Source: Montifringilla adamsi (Eukaryota; Chordata; Aves; Passeriformes; Passeridae). Taken from it: a stretch of DNA of 64,000 nucleotides. Both the position numbers and the translations under genes were made by a program. The notes under the pieces are model-generated. The model made no database searches. It saw only the letters and a program-made list of their open reading frames with translations, and had not been told where the DNA came from. Position 1 is the first letter of the stretch, and each line of letters opens with the position of its first letter. The stretch covers positions 5,491,732 through 5,555,731 of the forward strand of contig JAGGNK010010226.1 of assembly GCA_017590115.1 (NCBI GenBank), written 5' to 3'. Positions 11,883 through 25,985 of the stretch are shown here, piece by piece.

Positions 11883-13908
11883 CCTGTTTGAAGAAGTGTG
11901 AACTTCTACTTCTCCAAAAGGAGCTTTCTCTGTTTGAGTAGATGGTTGTTAACTCAAACCCAGCCTCCTGTTAATTAGATCTGATGTGATACATCCCATG
12001 TCAGCTGATGTTAATCACTGTTTCCTGTGACCCATTGTCAACCACAGAGAAATGTTGACCAGTTTTTGAATTATTGTCATTTTCAAGGAGTTCATGCTAG
12101 TGATATCTCCTGCCTTGATTTAGTGCACATCTATAATATGTTCTCTTTAATGAGTGGTCATTTTCAATAAAATGTTCTAAAATATTATGAAGAATATCAT
12201 ATGAATTGTAGGAAAAAATATGCTTGGTGAAACTTTCCAGATAGGTAGTTTGTCTTCACAGGTAAAAGCAATTATTTTAAAGGATTGTGTAAATATTCAG
12301 CTTGAGACTTTCTACACCAATATTTCATTGACATTACGCCTCCACTGTAGAATTATGCCATGATGTAGTAGATAACATATTATGAAGCAGGTAACATTTT
12401 TGCTGAGATACAGTATGTATATTCAATAGATTAAATTTCATTTTGTATTAAACATCCTGTCCTTCTGGGAGCTTGTATCTTCTTTTCACAGCTGGGACAT
12501 TCTACACTTTTTTTGTAATTTTTCTTTTCCCAGTATTTTGCAGAAAGCAGGGAAATTTGTGTTATAAAAAGTGTGACACAAAAAGAAGCAGGTGGGAGCA
12601 TTAGTGGCTGTCTGAAAATTACACTTTACAATAAAGCCTCCTGCAGTGCTTAAGAACTTCCCCTTTAGTGTTCTGTAAAATGATCACATTGCCTAATAGG
12701 CTCAATTCAATAATTGCTTTTCCTCTTTTTTAAGCATCCCTTTTTTGCAGTGTTTACCCATAAAAGTGCAGAAAGTACAGTATGAAAAACAACTGCACGC
12801 AGCATTTTTAGTGCTCGTTAAATCCATTTTGCATGTGTATGGCTTTTGAAATAATTCTTTTCCTTGCTCTCAGGTGGAAACACATGCTAAAATAAAAAAG
12901 GCCTGTGGGATAGAATAATAGATAAAATTGAAATACAGAGCAGGTAATTCTAAGTACTAGACTGCAAGTTGAAACATGAGAAAGAAGTTTTGGAAAAGGA
13001 CGTGACATTCGACCTTCTAGATACTTAGATTCTGTAGACAAGTGTTTAGCTACAGTTGCACATAAAATTATCGAGTCTTTGAATCAACCATTACCACTAG
13101 AACACAAAAAGGCACGTTAGTATAACTTTTTCAGTGTAAGTCATGCTGGTTATACTGATTATGTTTCACAATTCAGGAATTTGTGTAGCAGATGTTATGA
13201 AGAACACCCAATGTCATGGGGAGCACCTGCTCATTGAATATCTACATTTTTATCCCACATTTACAGCAGCAGAATACCTTGAGAACATGTATGTGGTGTA
13301 AGATAGGAGGGTAAAGCACCATCCTAGAGGAGCTTAACTCTGCTCTTTGATGAGCAGAACCTCAGAAAAAATGGAGATCACAAAATAAATGGGGTTGTGG
13401 TTCTGACAGGCATGACAGTAAACGGGTAAGAGAAGTAATAGATTGTGTTAATTTGTTATTAGTGTAACAAACTATTCATTGTTTGGCTGAGCTAGTCTTT
13501 GCATTGCAAGGACAATCTTGGAGATTTCTCAGACCTAAGTTTGGCTGGTTAAAAATTTCCACATCCATATTATTCTAAGCACCACGTTTCCAAAACTTAC
13601 ATTATTTAAGAGCTGAGGAAAGACTCAGAAGAGTCTGAGATTTGCAGTCTTGCACAGGAGCATGCTGCTCCAGAGTATTTTCCTCCAGGGGCTGCAGGAC
13701 AACCCCTGCTCCTGCACCTGGATCACCTCTTCCCATTGCTTTTGTTTATTCCTGCTTAGGAACACTGGTTTGATCACCTTTAAGATGGAATTGTAAAGGT
13801 TTACCAAGGGTTAAGAAGTGCTGGTGGGAGGGACTGTGATACCCGGTGGTAGGAGGGAGGTAAGGAACACAGATCAGTGTTTCTATTTACTATCGCTTTT
13901 TGATTATG

Positions 13909-13975
13909 ATTTTTTTGTTGGATTTGTTTGTTTGTTTGTGGGGGGTTTGGTTTTTTTGTTTGTTTTGTTTTTACT
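13909..13975 (+). repeat. T/G-rich low-complexity tract
   Basis: TTTG units with a G6 run and T7 stretches. It is low complexity, not an identifiable transposon. Confidence 0.85.
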
Positions 13976-14550
13976 TTTAATTGCTCTCAAATATCCCCAA
14001 CCTAACTTTCTACCTTGTATACACAATTTCTAGAATCTTCCAAAGGGTGGCACAGACTGAGGGAGCTCTTAGCATCATCTTCATTCAGCTTGTACTTTAA
14101 AATTGTTTATTTGCTGTTTGCACCTAGAGGCAAAAAATAAAGTCTGGGCAATTATATGGTAATCAACATCAAAAAGGGGAACTACATAATAACGAAGAAT
14201 CTTGTTAAGAAGGAGTTATAAAGGGGCAACTAAGAGAATTAAATCTTTCCAGGCAGCCTGAGGACTATGTTAGAAAAATAAAAATAGAGTTTCGTACCAC
14301 AGGGTCAATACATATCACCTAGCAGAATCCCTTGAGAAGAAGAAGTTGGTGAGGCTAAACAGAAGAGAAATCAAAGTAATAATAAGGGCAAAAGCTATAA
14401 TTTGAAAAGCTGAAATTGTTTTCCAAAGGAAAGAGAAGATTCTTAGATCTTGGCAGATTAAATATAAAAATTCAGTAAGCCAAACCACCAAAAAACTGCA
14501 ATATTAAAGGAATAACTAGAAAAGAAACTTGAAAATGAAAGTTTGGGTTG

Positions 14551-14563
14551 TTTTTTTTTTTTT
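14551..14563 (+). repeat. poly(T) run, 13 bases
   Basis: A short homopolymer just upstream of the old CR1-like segment. Confidence 0.9.
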
Positions 14564-14689
14564 AATTAAATAATGGAAAGTTTGTCAGTATATTTTTAAC
14601 TGAGAATCAAGTTTACAGAGAAGTTAGATGGATTTGCTACGTCCATGTTTTCTGTGGCAGAGGAAACTGGGTACATTAAAGAGTGATTC

Positions 14690-15585
14690 CCTCTTTTCTC
14701 AGGTGCTCACCAGCAAGATTTAAATGGGCTGTGGAGGTGGTTGTGGAACAAGCAGGCAAAATAAGCAGTAGGAAGTCAGCAGGACCAGAAGATTTTACCC
14801 CAGCATTCAAAGGGAATTCAAGGATGAGACTGAGGAATTATGAACTGTGACTTAACACCACTGGCTAGGTCAGGACAACAGAGCTTAAGGAGAGATCCCA
14901 GAATCTATAGAACTGACATCTTCTCAGATACTAAAATTTATAAAAAGGACTAGAATTAGCAGACATCTGAATTTAAAAAAACAAAAAACAAAAAAAAAAA
15001 AAAACCCAAACAAAAAAAGAAAACAAAAAACACAAAAACAAAACAAAAAAACCCCAAAACGTTTCATGGGGTGTAAATTCCTTTTGCAGAGGGAAAAGTC
15101 TACTTTATAAACATTTTTTAAACAGTCCTTGAAGAACACATAAAATACACCTTGTGGTAGCCTACTTGGTATAGAAGGGAAACATTGCTGGTGTTTCCAA
15201 AATTGCAAATGGTACAGAGCTAGTTGTTAAGGACTGCTAGTTCATTCTCTCTACAAATAAGACTAAGTCAAACTAATAAGAACCAGCTTTGTTGCCGAGA
15301 AAGGACATAATATTTCATAACATGACTGGTGAACTTTGGGAATTTGTTGTCGATGGATATGACAGATGGCGAAAATTTGCAATAATTCAAGGGAAAACTG
15401 CCTAAGTTCATGAAAAAGCAAGTCCTTAAGGTTTGCAGAGTATTTTTAAACTGTGCTTGGGATCAGAAGTGCCTGAGATCTGTGCTTGGCCTGTTCCCTA
15501 GACGTCTACTGATCCCTGGTGTTGGAGATAAGGACTGGGCTAGCTGAACTTTTTGTCTGACTCGGTGCAGCTGCTCCTTCTCTGC
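14690..15585 (+). mobile_element. old CR1/L3-like LINE relic, sense orientation
   Basis: Two parts match what I know of ancient CR1/L3-type non-LTR retrotransposons of reptiles, birds and mammals. Near 14775-14830, AGTCAGCAGGACCAGAAGAT and a CAAAGGGAATTCAAGGATGA stretch resemble the reverse-transcriptase coding region. Near 15530-15580, GGACTGGGCTAGCTGAACTT followed by TTGTCTGACTCGGTGCAG resembles the conserved 3' end (usual form: ACTGGGCTAGATGGACCTTTGGTCTGACCCAGT). The order and orientation agree. The frame is broken by stops and by an A/C-rich insert at 14975-15058, so it is long dead. The element may begin as far upstream as about 14.1 kb. The family assignment is from memory. Confidence 0.65.
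14975..15058 (+). repeat. A/C-rich low-complexity tract inside the LINE relic
   Basis: Long A runs alternate with single C or CCC. It interrupts the LINE relic and was probably gained or expanded after insertion. Confidence 0.9.
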
Positions 15586-18500
15586 TAAGCACTGAACATA
15601 GGCTGTTGTGGCTTGCTGGGACTAGATGCTAATGGAGCTGGAGCCCATGGAGAGCTTGAGGATATCTCCTTTACAGTGCTAAAATTATTTCCATGAAGGT
15701 ACTAATGAATAATTTTCTGTGTGAGAGAAGTTTGTGTGAACTAAAGCACTCCCCTCTGTCTGGAGATAATAACACATTGGGGAAAAGAAAACAAACTTCT
15801 CTAAGTAAATAATGTTTGTCTCTTTTTCCCTTTGTTGTATTACCATTTCAGAAGTTATTTTTAAATGCAAAAGAAATTGACACAAACCATGGTATAAAAC
15901 TTAGCTCTGAAATACAAATACTTGTAAGTTCACAGTGTATTATTGTTAGGAAATTGTTATATTATCTTGAAAGCATAAAACATTTTATTATTCATTATGG
16001 TTGAATACAGTGTGCTTCAACATCAGCTTTTTTGACAATGGTGAAAAAATAACTGAGGTACAAAAGTTTTATGGTGTATTTTCATTCCTATGGTGCTCCT
16101 ATAAACTGTTGTATATAGCAACAAATATTTACTTGCTGAGAAGACACAATTCAACAGAAGATCTTAGAAATGTCATTGCTGTGGCTAGTTATTAATGGTT
16201 TCTTATCTGGTGAAAAGAAGATATTTTGCTTCATCTCCCAGACTTCATGATGTTCTTACATTCATTGAAAGTCAATAAGTGCATACCTTGGTTAATGAGG
16301 GTTGGTACTGAAATCCTTGCTTGTCATCCAAGATGCAGCACTGGTGCTTTTATCAGCTCTCTGGGTGTTGTCACTGCACCTCAAGCACAGGAAAGAATTT
16401 TAGTTTAATGAGGCTTCTCCTTGACTGTGTCTTACATCAACAGCAAATGATTTCAAACAAGTAGTATTTGGACAAGCAAATAACTGTGAATGAGATTTTC
16501 AACTGTTTACTTAATAGAAAAAGCGGAAATGAATCAGCCACTCTTCATTTTCCTCTTTGATTCTTGTGCCAGCAAGCATTTGACCTTAACTCAGAAAACG
16601 CAGCTGGCGTTTCTTAGATGGGATTTCTCAGCTTATTGTAATAACAGAGACAAAGTTTCTTGTGAATGTTGGGACACAGTGAAGGCAAATTCAAAACAGT
16701 GCAAATTAGGCATGTGAACATCCATCAGTGTGGCAGCCTGAAATATCTAAGCAGTTGAAAATCCGGACTTGTCAAAGGGGAAAAAACCCCTCATAATAAT
16801 ATTTGCTCATTAATTCCATGATACACCCTTCAGACCTCAACTGGCATTGGGGATATGACAACAGACATAATGAAAAAGGACCTGAAAATGTGGTGTGATA
16901 GCAGTTACTGCCTGTTTCTTGTTTTTTGCAGTCCCAACCATTATCTCTATGTGGCACTTCAGCATAGCCTATGTAAACCAGGCTATCTTTAGAAAATGTA
17001 CCTTAATCCTGTAACATGAAAATGTAAAGCATTTAAAATCAGTGCTGCTGAAGCTCTTTCTGCTATTTTTTCTCTTTTATTCCTGATAAATCACTATTTT
17101 CCTCAGTGCTTTCTCCCCTGGCTGGGGATGCAGCATGCTTGTAAACTGCTGTGAGGAGACACGGTGTTAGAAACAGGTCTGAGGATGTGCCAGCAGATGA
17201 GATGTTATTTTCTTCTGTTCTATGACATGCATAGTAACTAAGGTGTGCACATCCTATCATTATGCTTTTCTGCAGCATTCCTATCCTCAGCAGTACTTCA
17301 TTAACATTAAGAACATAGTTCCTGGTTAATCCCAGTAATTTTCAGCAGCCATTCTGATGCATCCACTTGAGCACCATATTCTCATAATACTGCTGACATT
17401 TGCATGTCTTTGAAATACATTTTTTTCCAGATATTGTCCTTTTAATCCATGGCAGTTTCCATCATCCTTTGTTCTTATAACTGATGAAAAAGAATAATCT
17501 ACTAATTCCTCAATAGCTCTAAAAGGTTAAGAAGGAATCAACAAGGTGTAAACAGCAGCATAGGAAGCCCAAAGATTTAGCTGTTTGAATACTGACTACA
17601 TAATTAGAAACATATAGAGCTAGAATTATAGTGAAACCAGGCTATTGAGATTTCAATATTTAATCAACAATTTTTCATGTGAATAAAATTGTTACATGCC
17701 ATTTATCATTTCGGCTGTACTCTGACAGGAAAGAAAAAACCTTTAGGAGCAGCGGTAAAATATTTAAGGAAGGTTTGACAATTGTTCTTTAATATTCACT
17801 TATCTGTATATAGTTTCTCCTCTCTTCCCTTCCCTGCTCTTATCTGAGAGTGTAGGTCTTAGCTTATGAGACTGAAAGGGATTTGTCTTTGCAATTTGCA
17901 CATCAATATATGGCACCAGTCCCAGGCAGAACAGGGGAAGGGCGTATATTATTGACGTGCTCCAGTGCTGATCCAAAGTACTTTCAGCTCCAGAATTTTA
18001 AAGAAGCTTTCAAGGCATCATTGTTTTTCTGTGAGTGGACCTCACTTCTTTCCCTGTGCAAGATTGCCTGGCCATCAGTTTGGTACTTGGATCTGCTGGA
18101 TTTCCATTCTCCGGATGAGGGGGCAGCTTCACAGTTCTGCTGCCTTCCCCTACTGCAGCGATAAGGGAGATGCACCTTCTAGAGGTCTCTATCCCCTTTC
18201 TTTCTTGCACAGTCTCCTGAAAACAAGGCTTTAATTACTGATATGTCATTAGGCGTGTCTTATCCATCGCCTATGAGAGCTGCTAAAGGGATGCATGGCA
18301 GATAATGCATCGTGCATCCCCCTGAACAGGTGCAGCATCGTGCATCATGCCCGTATCAGCCTTCAGTACAAGAATTCTGATACATCCTTGCTGCTTTATA
18401 GGAATTGGAAAACACCTTATCTAATCTGTGGCTGAGTGCAGGCCAACCTGCAGGTGTTTCCTGTGAAGTGTTGCCTACTGCTTTGTCCTTGAGTTTTTGC

Positions 18501-18593
18501 CAGTTAGCTCACAGTGGCCATCACTCCTGCAAGGCCTCTGCTCCCCAGCAAGTGAGGCAGGATTTATGACATAAGATTGTTTAATGTGATAAA

Positions 18594-18700
18594 GGTTTTT
18601 TTGTTTGCTTGGTTTTTGCTTTGTTTTGTTGGGTTTTTTTTTGTTAGGTTTTTTTGGGTGTTTTTTTGGGGTTTTTTGTTGTTTTGTTTTTTTTTTGTCT
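18594..18700 (+). repeat. T/G-rich low-complexity tract
   Basis: About 100 bases of T runs broken by G, GG, GGG and GGGG. Sparse G runs make quadruplex folding unlikely because the loops are long. Confidence 0.9.
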
Positions 18701-20154
18701 TTCCTGCTGCTGTACTGGCTTTCACCTCTCCTTCTGCCTTTTTAGCCTCAGGAATCTTTTTGTAAGACATGTTATACTTCTGTGGAGGACTTTTCTTTTT
18801 TCCTAGTTAAAATTTAAAAGGAATATAAATTATTTATAAACTGGTGACATAAAATGAGCAGTATAGCCATACATACCATTGTTTTTTAAAGACAAGGTTT
18901 TAAAGCAGACTGCTTATTAAAGCTGTTCACAAACTGTAGAGGTTATAGTGTTTCCTCTGAACTTAAGGTGTTTTGAGCCTCAGACTTTAAAATATATATT
19001 TTAAAAATTGTGGTTATTAGCTGGCTACTGAAAGTGTCCCAAAATACTTGTCATTTTGATTTGAACTACTAAAAATGCATTGAACTGTCCGAGGTTTTTT
19101 CAGATTTATTGTGAGGGGACAAAAAAAAAAAAAAGTCAGTGCCTATTGCCTGCCCTGATGGTGTCTTTAAAAGAGGATTACCCATCTTCTTTATGGTAAA
19201 CATAAGTTTAAAAGTAGTCTTCAGTTCTATTTGCTCCTAAGTGTTGGCCTGGCCTTGAACATTTGGCAATATGGCAACCTCTTCCTCCTCCATTTTTTGC
19301 TTCTAGATTTGTAAGTGATGGGAGGCATAAATTAATTTGTTCAACAAATTTTTCTTTTCATGGATACAACTGCTTGCCTCCTGCAGAAATGTCTGCAGAA
19401 GTAATAATGGAGCACAAATGCCCAATCTGTTATTTGGGAAGTTGATCAGATCAGAGAAATTAAAAATGAAAATGTGGGAGAGATTTGTGTGAAATACCAG
19501 AAGGGCAGGTTATAGGATGCCAACTCCTTCCTATGGCATCTCCCTCACAAGCTCTTGTTGGGTTTGTTTTTTGTTGTTGTTTTTTTCTTTTTAGATAATC
19601 TTTTTGTCCATTTCTAGCCTCCCTGCTGCTTAGAATAGTAGAATACAAGGGATATTTCTGGTGCAATTCACCGATAAGTTGTCTTCTGATTTCACATAAG
19701 TTCTCTTGTTGATCTGTGTCGTGGCTATGAGAAAGCCATTCCCCAAAATGTTATTCACAGCAGGGTTTTTGTACTTCTCTGAGGAGATTGTGAATAATAC
19801 TGGAATTAGGTAAGAAGCTACACATATATATGTGGATTAGACACTTTTCAGAATATTGGTCTGATATTGCCTTGGCTTCTTGAAAATGACTAACAAAGGA
19901 AATGGAGATGTTTTTGGGGAGGAGGTGAGGAAGGGGTACATGATATGCACAAAGGGAAAAACTAGAGTTAAGTAGCTTCAAAGAAGTTACAATTATAATG
20001 GCTTGATGATCAGTTGGGAAAATCTCTCCAGACAGAAAGCAGCAGCATTGCACAGTTGTGTTAAAGGTGGAAAGCCTTAGGTCAAGGTGTGCCCTAGACT
20101 CTAAGGGTCCTAGAGGATAAAAGGAAATGTATTATCAGTCTGATGAGAGGAAGT

Positions 20155-20181
20155 ACAAAAAAAAAAAAAAGAAAAAAAGGA
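20155..20181 (+). repeat. A-rich tract
   Basis: An A run of about 15, a G, then seven A and GG. Simple sequence. Confidence 0.9.
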
Positions 20182-21782
20182 GAGTTAATTCAGAAACAGA
20201 ACAGTCAGCTTCCCACAGGCAACTTTCAGGTTTTAGACCTGAAATGAACCTTAATACCAATTGCAAGGAAATATTTGAGTGCAGACGGGAGGAAATATGA
20301 ATATGAAAACTTACTCTTTTACCCACTAACATGATATACTTTGTATCTTTGTGTAGAAGAATAAATATCTTTGCTTTGAAAAGATTTGTGATGCACTTTA
20401 ATCAGTTGCTGTAATAGTCTGCTGAGGGATAAGGGCTTTCAGCTGCAAATTTAGTTTGCCATATCAGCATGGTTTGCACCTGTAATCCAGCGAGGGTGAG
20501 AGGACTGCCTGATTTATCCAAAGCAAGACACAGGCAGGGAGGTCTGTCACCTAAGTAAAGCTGTGATGAACAAAGCAAAGGCTTTCTCTATCTTGGAAAA
20601 AAGGTAAGGAATGAAGAGTCTTTGGTTTTTAGCTGGTTTGGTTTCTTTGCTTGCCTTCTTGCTTTCCTCTTCTGCTATCTTTTTCTTTTTTTCTATTTTT
20701 TAGTATTCTCTATTTTTTTCCCTGTGAATGATGAATATTAGCACCATTTGAGATTTGTTTACCTCTTTACGTTTATTATTTGAGCACCTTTTCCCCATAA
20801 TACACTGCAGCTGCTTCCAAATCTTCTTGTTGTTCTTGTTGTCTTTATAGCTGTAAATTCCTGTCAAATTTTTATGATATAAAAAGTTGAAATATATGTT
20901 TCTATATAGTTGACACCTAATTTTTAACACATTTTGGTAATTAAATTCTTGACCATTTAGAAAGCATTGGTTTAGGACAATAAAATATTTTTAGACTATA
21001 GTATGTCTGCTGAGAATGCTTAAAAAAGAAAAGCAGAGGCAAATATAATCAGATTCAGATGTTCAAAGCTTCTTTCTCAAAAAAATAAGAGAACTTTATA
21101 AAAGGTACTTTGGACATTCTTTACTAATTCTACTGCTGAGAAAAACACTCTGTGAAGGTTACTTGGGTTTTTCAGACCTAGAAAATCACACAGTGTTATC
21201 TCATAAAATAAAATCTATCTATCCAAGCCTTTTATGAAAGGCTAGAGACTGTGGATATTGATGTTTTTGATAGATGAAATGCTCCCAAACCAGCTCATTC
21301 CAATATGACTCCTCAGACTGAGACTTTATATAAACAGGACGTTCCCACAGGGTTTAGACTTTCAAGTGGGTGATTAACTGACAAAGCTAAAAAATCCAAT
21401 TTCTTGATACAAAAGAGCTATAAGTTTCAAATTAATGAAGCAATCATCCCTTAGATGATTTTTAACATTGCACCAGGTTTTCAACAAGAAACACCCTGCT
21501 AAATCTTGTGGCACCTTTTCCACTACTGATTTGAGCATATCCACTAGATTATGTTTTTTATGGACTTCAGTGAATACAAGTGTGCCCCTGTTTGAAGAAC
21601 TAAACGGTATTGTTGGAGAGGGCCCTACTCAAAAATATGAATTTATATTTATCTCATTGGTGTTCCTCAAATTCTTCTTCTTCTATCTTTATTTTTACCC
21701 AAATTTGCTACAAAATTGTTACAGGATGCCTGGATACCCAGTTGTGTGATAATATCCCCAGTGAGACTGGACATGTAAAAAG

Positions 21783-21845
21783 GTGGCTTTGGTTTTTTTG
21801 GGTTTTTTTTGTTGTTGTTGTTTTGGCTGGTCATGGGGTTTTTGG
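21783..21845 (+). repeat. T/G-rich low-complexity tract with (TTG)n
   Basis: T7-T8 runs with GGG, then about four TTG units. Same class as the tract at 18.6 kb. Confidence 0.85.
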
Positions 21846-22058
21846 AATGTGATCTTATGGAAATGAAAAAGTTATTCTGTGCTATTATAATGGACCAGTC
21901 AATTGTCCAAGTGTTGTTTACTAAGGACTCATTGAAGAATACATTGTACATGAAATTTTTGTGCACAAAAATTTAAAAAGGGCAACAAAATTGCATAGAG
22001 CCAAAAAGTTTCAATTGAAAATGGGTTGCATTGCCTAAATTCACTTTGTTCAAAAAGA

Positions 22059-22118
22059 AAACATATAGATATATAGAGAGAGAGATATAAAACATATAAA
22101 TATATATATATATAATTT
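22059..22118 (+). repeat. compound ATAG/AG/TA microsatellite
   Basis: ATATAG units, an AG run and a TA run lie within about 60 bases of AT-rich sequence. Confidence 0.85.
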
Positions 22119-22173
22119 TTAAATGGAGGGTAAGTTGACTATTATAGTTATATATAAAGATATCACTAGAGAG

Positions 22174-22209
22174 AAGGATGTTTTATAAGAAAAGGATGTT
22201 TTATAAGAA
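22174..22209 (+). repeat. 18-bp tandem duplication, two copies
   Basis: AAGGATGTTTTATAAGAA is repeated exactly twice in tandem. Confidence 0.95.
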
Positions 22210-23210
22210 AACACTGAAACATCACTGTCCTTAAGGTTAAGGGTGGAGAAAGGGACAGAAAATTGCCAATGTTGTGTTAAAATACTCCTGTGTAATTTCA
22301 AAGATCTTAGCTAAAAATATATATATATTAATATAGACAAATATAAGTGTTGACTTTTATATTACGTAGACACTTCTTGAAAAGGTAAGGCAGTACCTAG
22401 GTGTTGTTTTCTAATCAAGAGTGTGGTTTTTAATTTATTTTTTTCCAACATATTTCGGTTTGCCCCTACCTTTCTCTCTGACTTGTTTTGAAAGAAAAGG
22501 TTTTCTACTCTCAAGGCCAGAAAAATATTTTTGCTGTATTTACCATTTCTTTTAGTTACTTGAAAAGTACCACAATATAAAACATGAATCACTGTGGAAC
22601 TTCACACTAATGTTTTATACCTTCATTTCAATCCCATTTCATTCTGACTGGAAAAGAATACCAAATTTTGTTGGTTCTGTGTCAGGTTTTGAGGCTAACA
22701 TGAAGACAGTTACCAAACTCAGATTTCTGTACTAAAAACCAGTTCCTTTTTCTAAGACTTTCACTGAATGCACAAATGGAAGGTAGTGTTTGTTCCAGTT
22801 CAAATAGGAATTGACAGTGTTGTGGCAAGTCATTAGTATTTAAAAATAGCTTAAATTCTGCAATGTTAGAGACGTATACAATAGAGAAAAATGTGCAATA
22901 TTAGGAGCGTACATATTTGCCAGGTGTTTTAGCATGTCAAACATAAGTGTCCCTTTAAAATGTTGAGTAAGAGCAAGAACCTCTTTCTGGGTCTGCACCT
23001 GTGGAAGCGTTTCAGTAGGATAAACTGTGGGGAGCTCACGCTTGTCTGTGCCTTGTGACAGAGAAGGAAAGCTGTTTCAGGGTTTCAGCTTTGGACAATG
23101 AAGGTACTAAGGCAATTATGAAAGAATACCCAATGTGCTCTAAAGTTAAGATTCCTTTCCCCTTTTTTTGTGTAGGTTTTTTTTTTTTTCTCCCCATCTG
23201 ATAATCTGAG

Positions 23211-23262
23211 AAGGTGAGATTCTAACAAACACAAAGGTGAGATTCTCAAATTCTAACAAACA
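23211..23262 (+). repeat. short nested duplication
   Basis: AAGGTGAGATTCT occurs at 23211 and 23234, and ATTCTAACAAACA at 23219 and 23250, giving two overlapping imperfect copies. Confidence 0.85.
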
Positions 23263-25920
23263 GAGAAAAAAGGGGAGAGACAGGCCTGCTAAGTTCTAGG
23301 TTGTCATAACTTACAACAAGGTTATATTAGGAATGAGTGCTATTTACCATGTCCTGCAATATTCATTGCCACTTCTAGGAGATCAGTGAAAGACAGATAA
23401 AGCAAATACCATTTTGCATGGCAGGTAGGGAGCTTCCAGAATTAGTTGCTACAGGAGGTATAGTTCATGGACATCATAAGCAGATTCCAAAAGATATTGG
23501 TCTCATTCATAGGCACAGGTCTAAATAATAAGTGGATACAAAAGAGAGCAAAAGATGTGGCCTGCAGCACCCCTGACAGGATGATTGCTGTTGCTGGCAG
23601 AGTGCAGGAGGAATGGACAGCAGAAAATGGATGTACTCCCGTGCTTCCCTTAAACAGCCATCCTGCTGCTGCTGACCACGGCAGCGTGATGCCCTGGGTG
23701 CAGGGGCATGTCTCATGTTCTTAGCCCACTTCTGCCGAACCAGTGAATTGTGTAGACCAAGTGTGTCAAAGCTTCCCAGCAGTGCAGGCAGAATTTAATT
23801 CCGTGGCTGTGACAGAATTGCTGCTTTAGGCAGTGGTGAGGTGGAGGGAGAGCTGTGCCCGGCCACCAGGATGTGTTGGCTCTGGGTCTGCTGCCCTGGG
23901 ATTGCTCTGCTGCTGCCACAAATACAGCACAGGATGGCTGAATATTCATTCTGGATTAGCAGCTTCCCCAACACCCAGAGAATGCAGATCTGCCTCTCTC
24001 TAAGCCCTGGATTTTCTGCCACACATTATTTTGCAACCACAGCTGTGTATAAGACTAGAGTTGGTGTATTACAATGTGACAGAGCTCCCTGAATAATTTA
24101 TATCTACTGCTCCATTTCATACTTATTTGTTATCCTATAGGTTTTCCCCTAGGATATGCCATCTAGTTTCAATTTAAAACCTAAGTTCCATAAATTACCG
24201 CTGCACAGAAGTTGCTTTAACATGCCATTTATGCAGGTAATGGTGCACATTGTAGCTGAAGTGGTTCAGAGTCCCCACTCCTGGGACTGCAGATCCACAG
24301 TAAGCTGGTAAATGGGAAACAATGCGGAGTTGGCCGGAAAATTGAACAAATCCACCTTAAAATATCACAGCAAATCACAGCTTAATGCAGGGAACTCTGT
24401 AGGGCAGTGTTTATACACCAGCATGGACATCTGGATTCCCTGCTTGCATTAAACAGAAAGAAAGTGTGCACATTGTGTATCACGTGTGCATGGATACCAG
24501 CTCATAAAAATGAGCTTGGGAAGAGGATTAAGACATATTTATGTTAAGGCATAAATAAGGCACATCACCCTATCAGGTCTTAATTCTTGCTTTCATTCTC
24601 TGAGCATCTGATTTTTTGGAAAAAATCAAAACTTTGGAGTACAGCCAAGTACTACGTTCAACAACACTTTAACAGGGTGTCATCCAAAATATTACTAAAA
24701 TAAGTGTAAATTTATTACATTTCAGAATAAATATTTTTCTTTAAAGACTAATTTGAGTTTTGTAGAAGTAAGTGCATTTCAGAAAAATTCCCTCTGTTTA
24801 CATGTGTTGCTTAACTCAAAAGAAAATAATGTCATTACAGCCATTAGAGCTATTTTTATTTTTATGAGGCCACATTTTGGCTAAATGTTTCTCCTGAAGT
24901 ATTTAGCTTTAATTCTTTTTCTTAGCACTTATTATATCTAATAGGCCTTAAGCACCTGCTTTAAATTAGTGAAATTAAGTGTTTCTGGAGTGTGACTAGT
25001 GACTAACCTGGCAACTGCTAATTTTATGACAGTGTATTATATTTTGGTTTATTACTGAGTCACACAACTGGCATGTTTGGATATGAGATTGGTATCTACA
25101 AGCAAGGTACTGTGGAATCCCCAGGCTGTGAATATCCTGCTGAAGTGACTGGTGTAAAAGGGTCTGAGATGCTCTGTCTGCTCCTTACATAGACAAGATT
25201 CAGTAAACCAACCTTTCATTCCCCGTTACAGTCCTGTCTTCGTGATTTCCCTCATGTAGATTTGAAAGTGTACCTTGTTACATGCAAGTAAAGGCTCCGT
25301 GTGAGTAATAAATACATCGTGCTGGCTGCGGGGCACATCTCATGGGCTGTGGAGCTTCTTGAGAGTCTCTAGGAAGGAGTTAAGTATGCCTTGCCAGAGG
25401 GAAGGTGTGTGTGAACCTTCAGGACTGCCAGTTCCCTTCTTTGTGGTGCCCTTACCTTGCCTAGGTGTTCATCACTGCCAGGGCATTGCCCTTGGCCTGT
25501 TTGATGTGGGTGCATCAGGCAAAAGAGGAAAGGCTTCACAAAAGAAGAAAATCTGGGATTTCAAGTTAAATCTTACATTGCTCGTGATAACATGTGGAAC
25601 AAGGAATTATTTAAGGGAAGGATGAAGAAAAGGTGGGAAAAGGGATGGGCTGTGACACAATGCAGCAAAAGAAACAAGTTTAGGTTGTGCGCAACACGTG
25701 CTACTTTGGAACTGATACACCTGGTTCAGGAAAAATACTCAGTGCATTCAAGTTCACTCGTGAATATGAATGGTCTAAGTAATTTAAGAATCCATTTTCA
25801 AACCACTTACACCCAAATCATCCTATTTGCACTTACCTTGCCAAGCACCTGTGGGCCCTGAAATCTTACAGGAACTATTTTTTTTAATTTAGGAAAGATC
25901 TTGGCCTGTTTCAGTACCAT

Positions 25921-25985
25921 TCTGCTTCCTTTTTTATTTATCTTCTTTCTTATTTCTCTGCTCGTTCTTTCACTTTCTTTAGCAG
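25921..25985 (+). promoter_or_regulatory. CADM2: strong polypyrimidine tract and tandem 3' splice site
   Basis: About 60 bases of almost pure C/T end in TTTAGCAG, giving two possible acceptors three bases apart (AG at 25981-25982 and at 25984-25985). A CTGCTC stretch about 22 bases before the AG contains TGC, the kind of motif bound by the neuronal factor SRRM4 near microexons. This acceptor looks much stronger than the real one before exon B. It could serve a microexon or act as a decoy site. Confidence 0.5.

Noticed and set aside
18307..18346. 12-base repeat GCATCGTGCATC occurring twice, 28 bases apart
   Set aside because: Too short and isolated to support a feature.
24700..25060. AT-rich block resembling a conserved enhancer, with a MEF2-like CTATTTTTATTTTTATG
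   Set aside because: Conservation cannot be judged from one sequence and such motifs are common in AT-rich introns.
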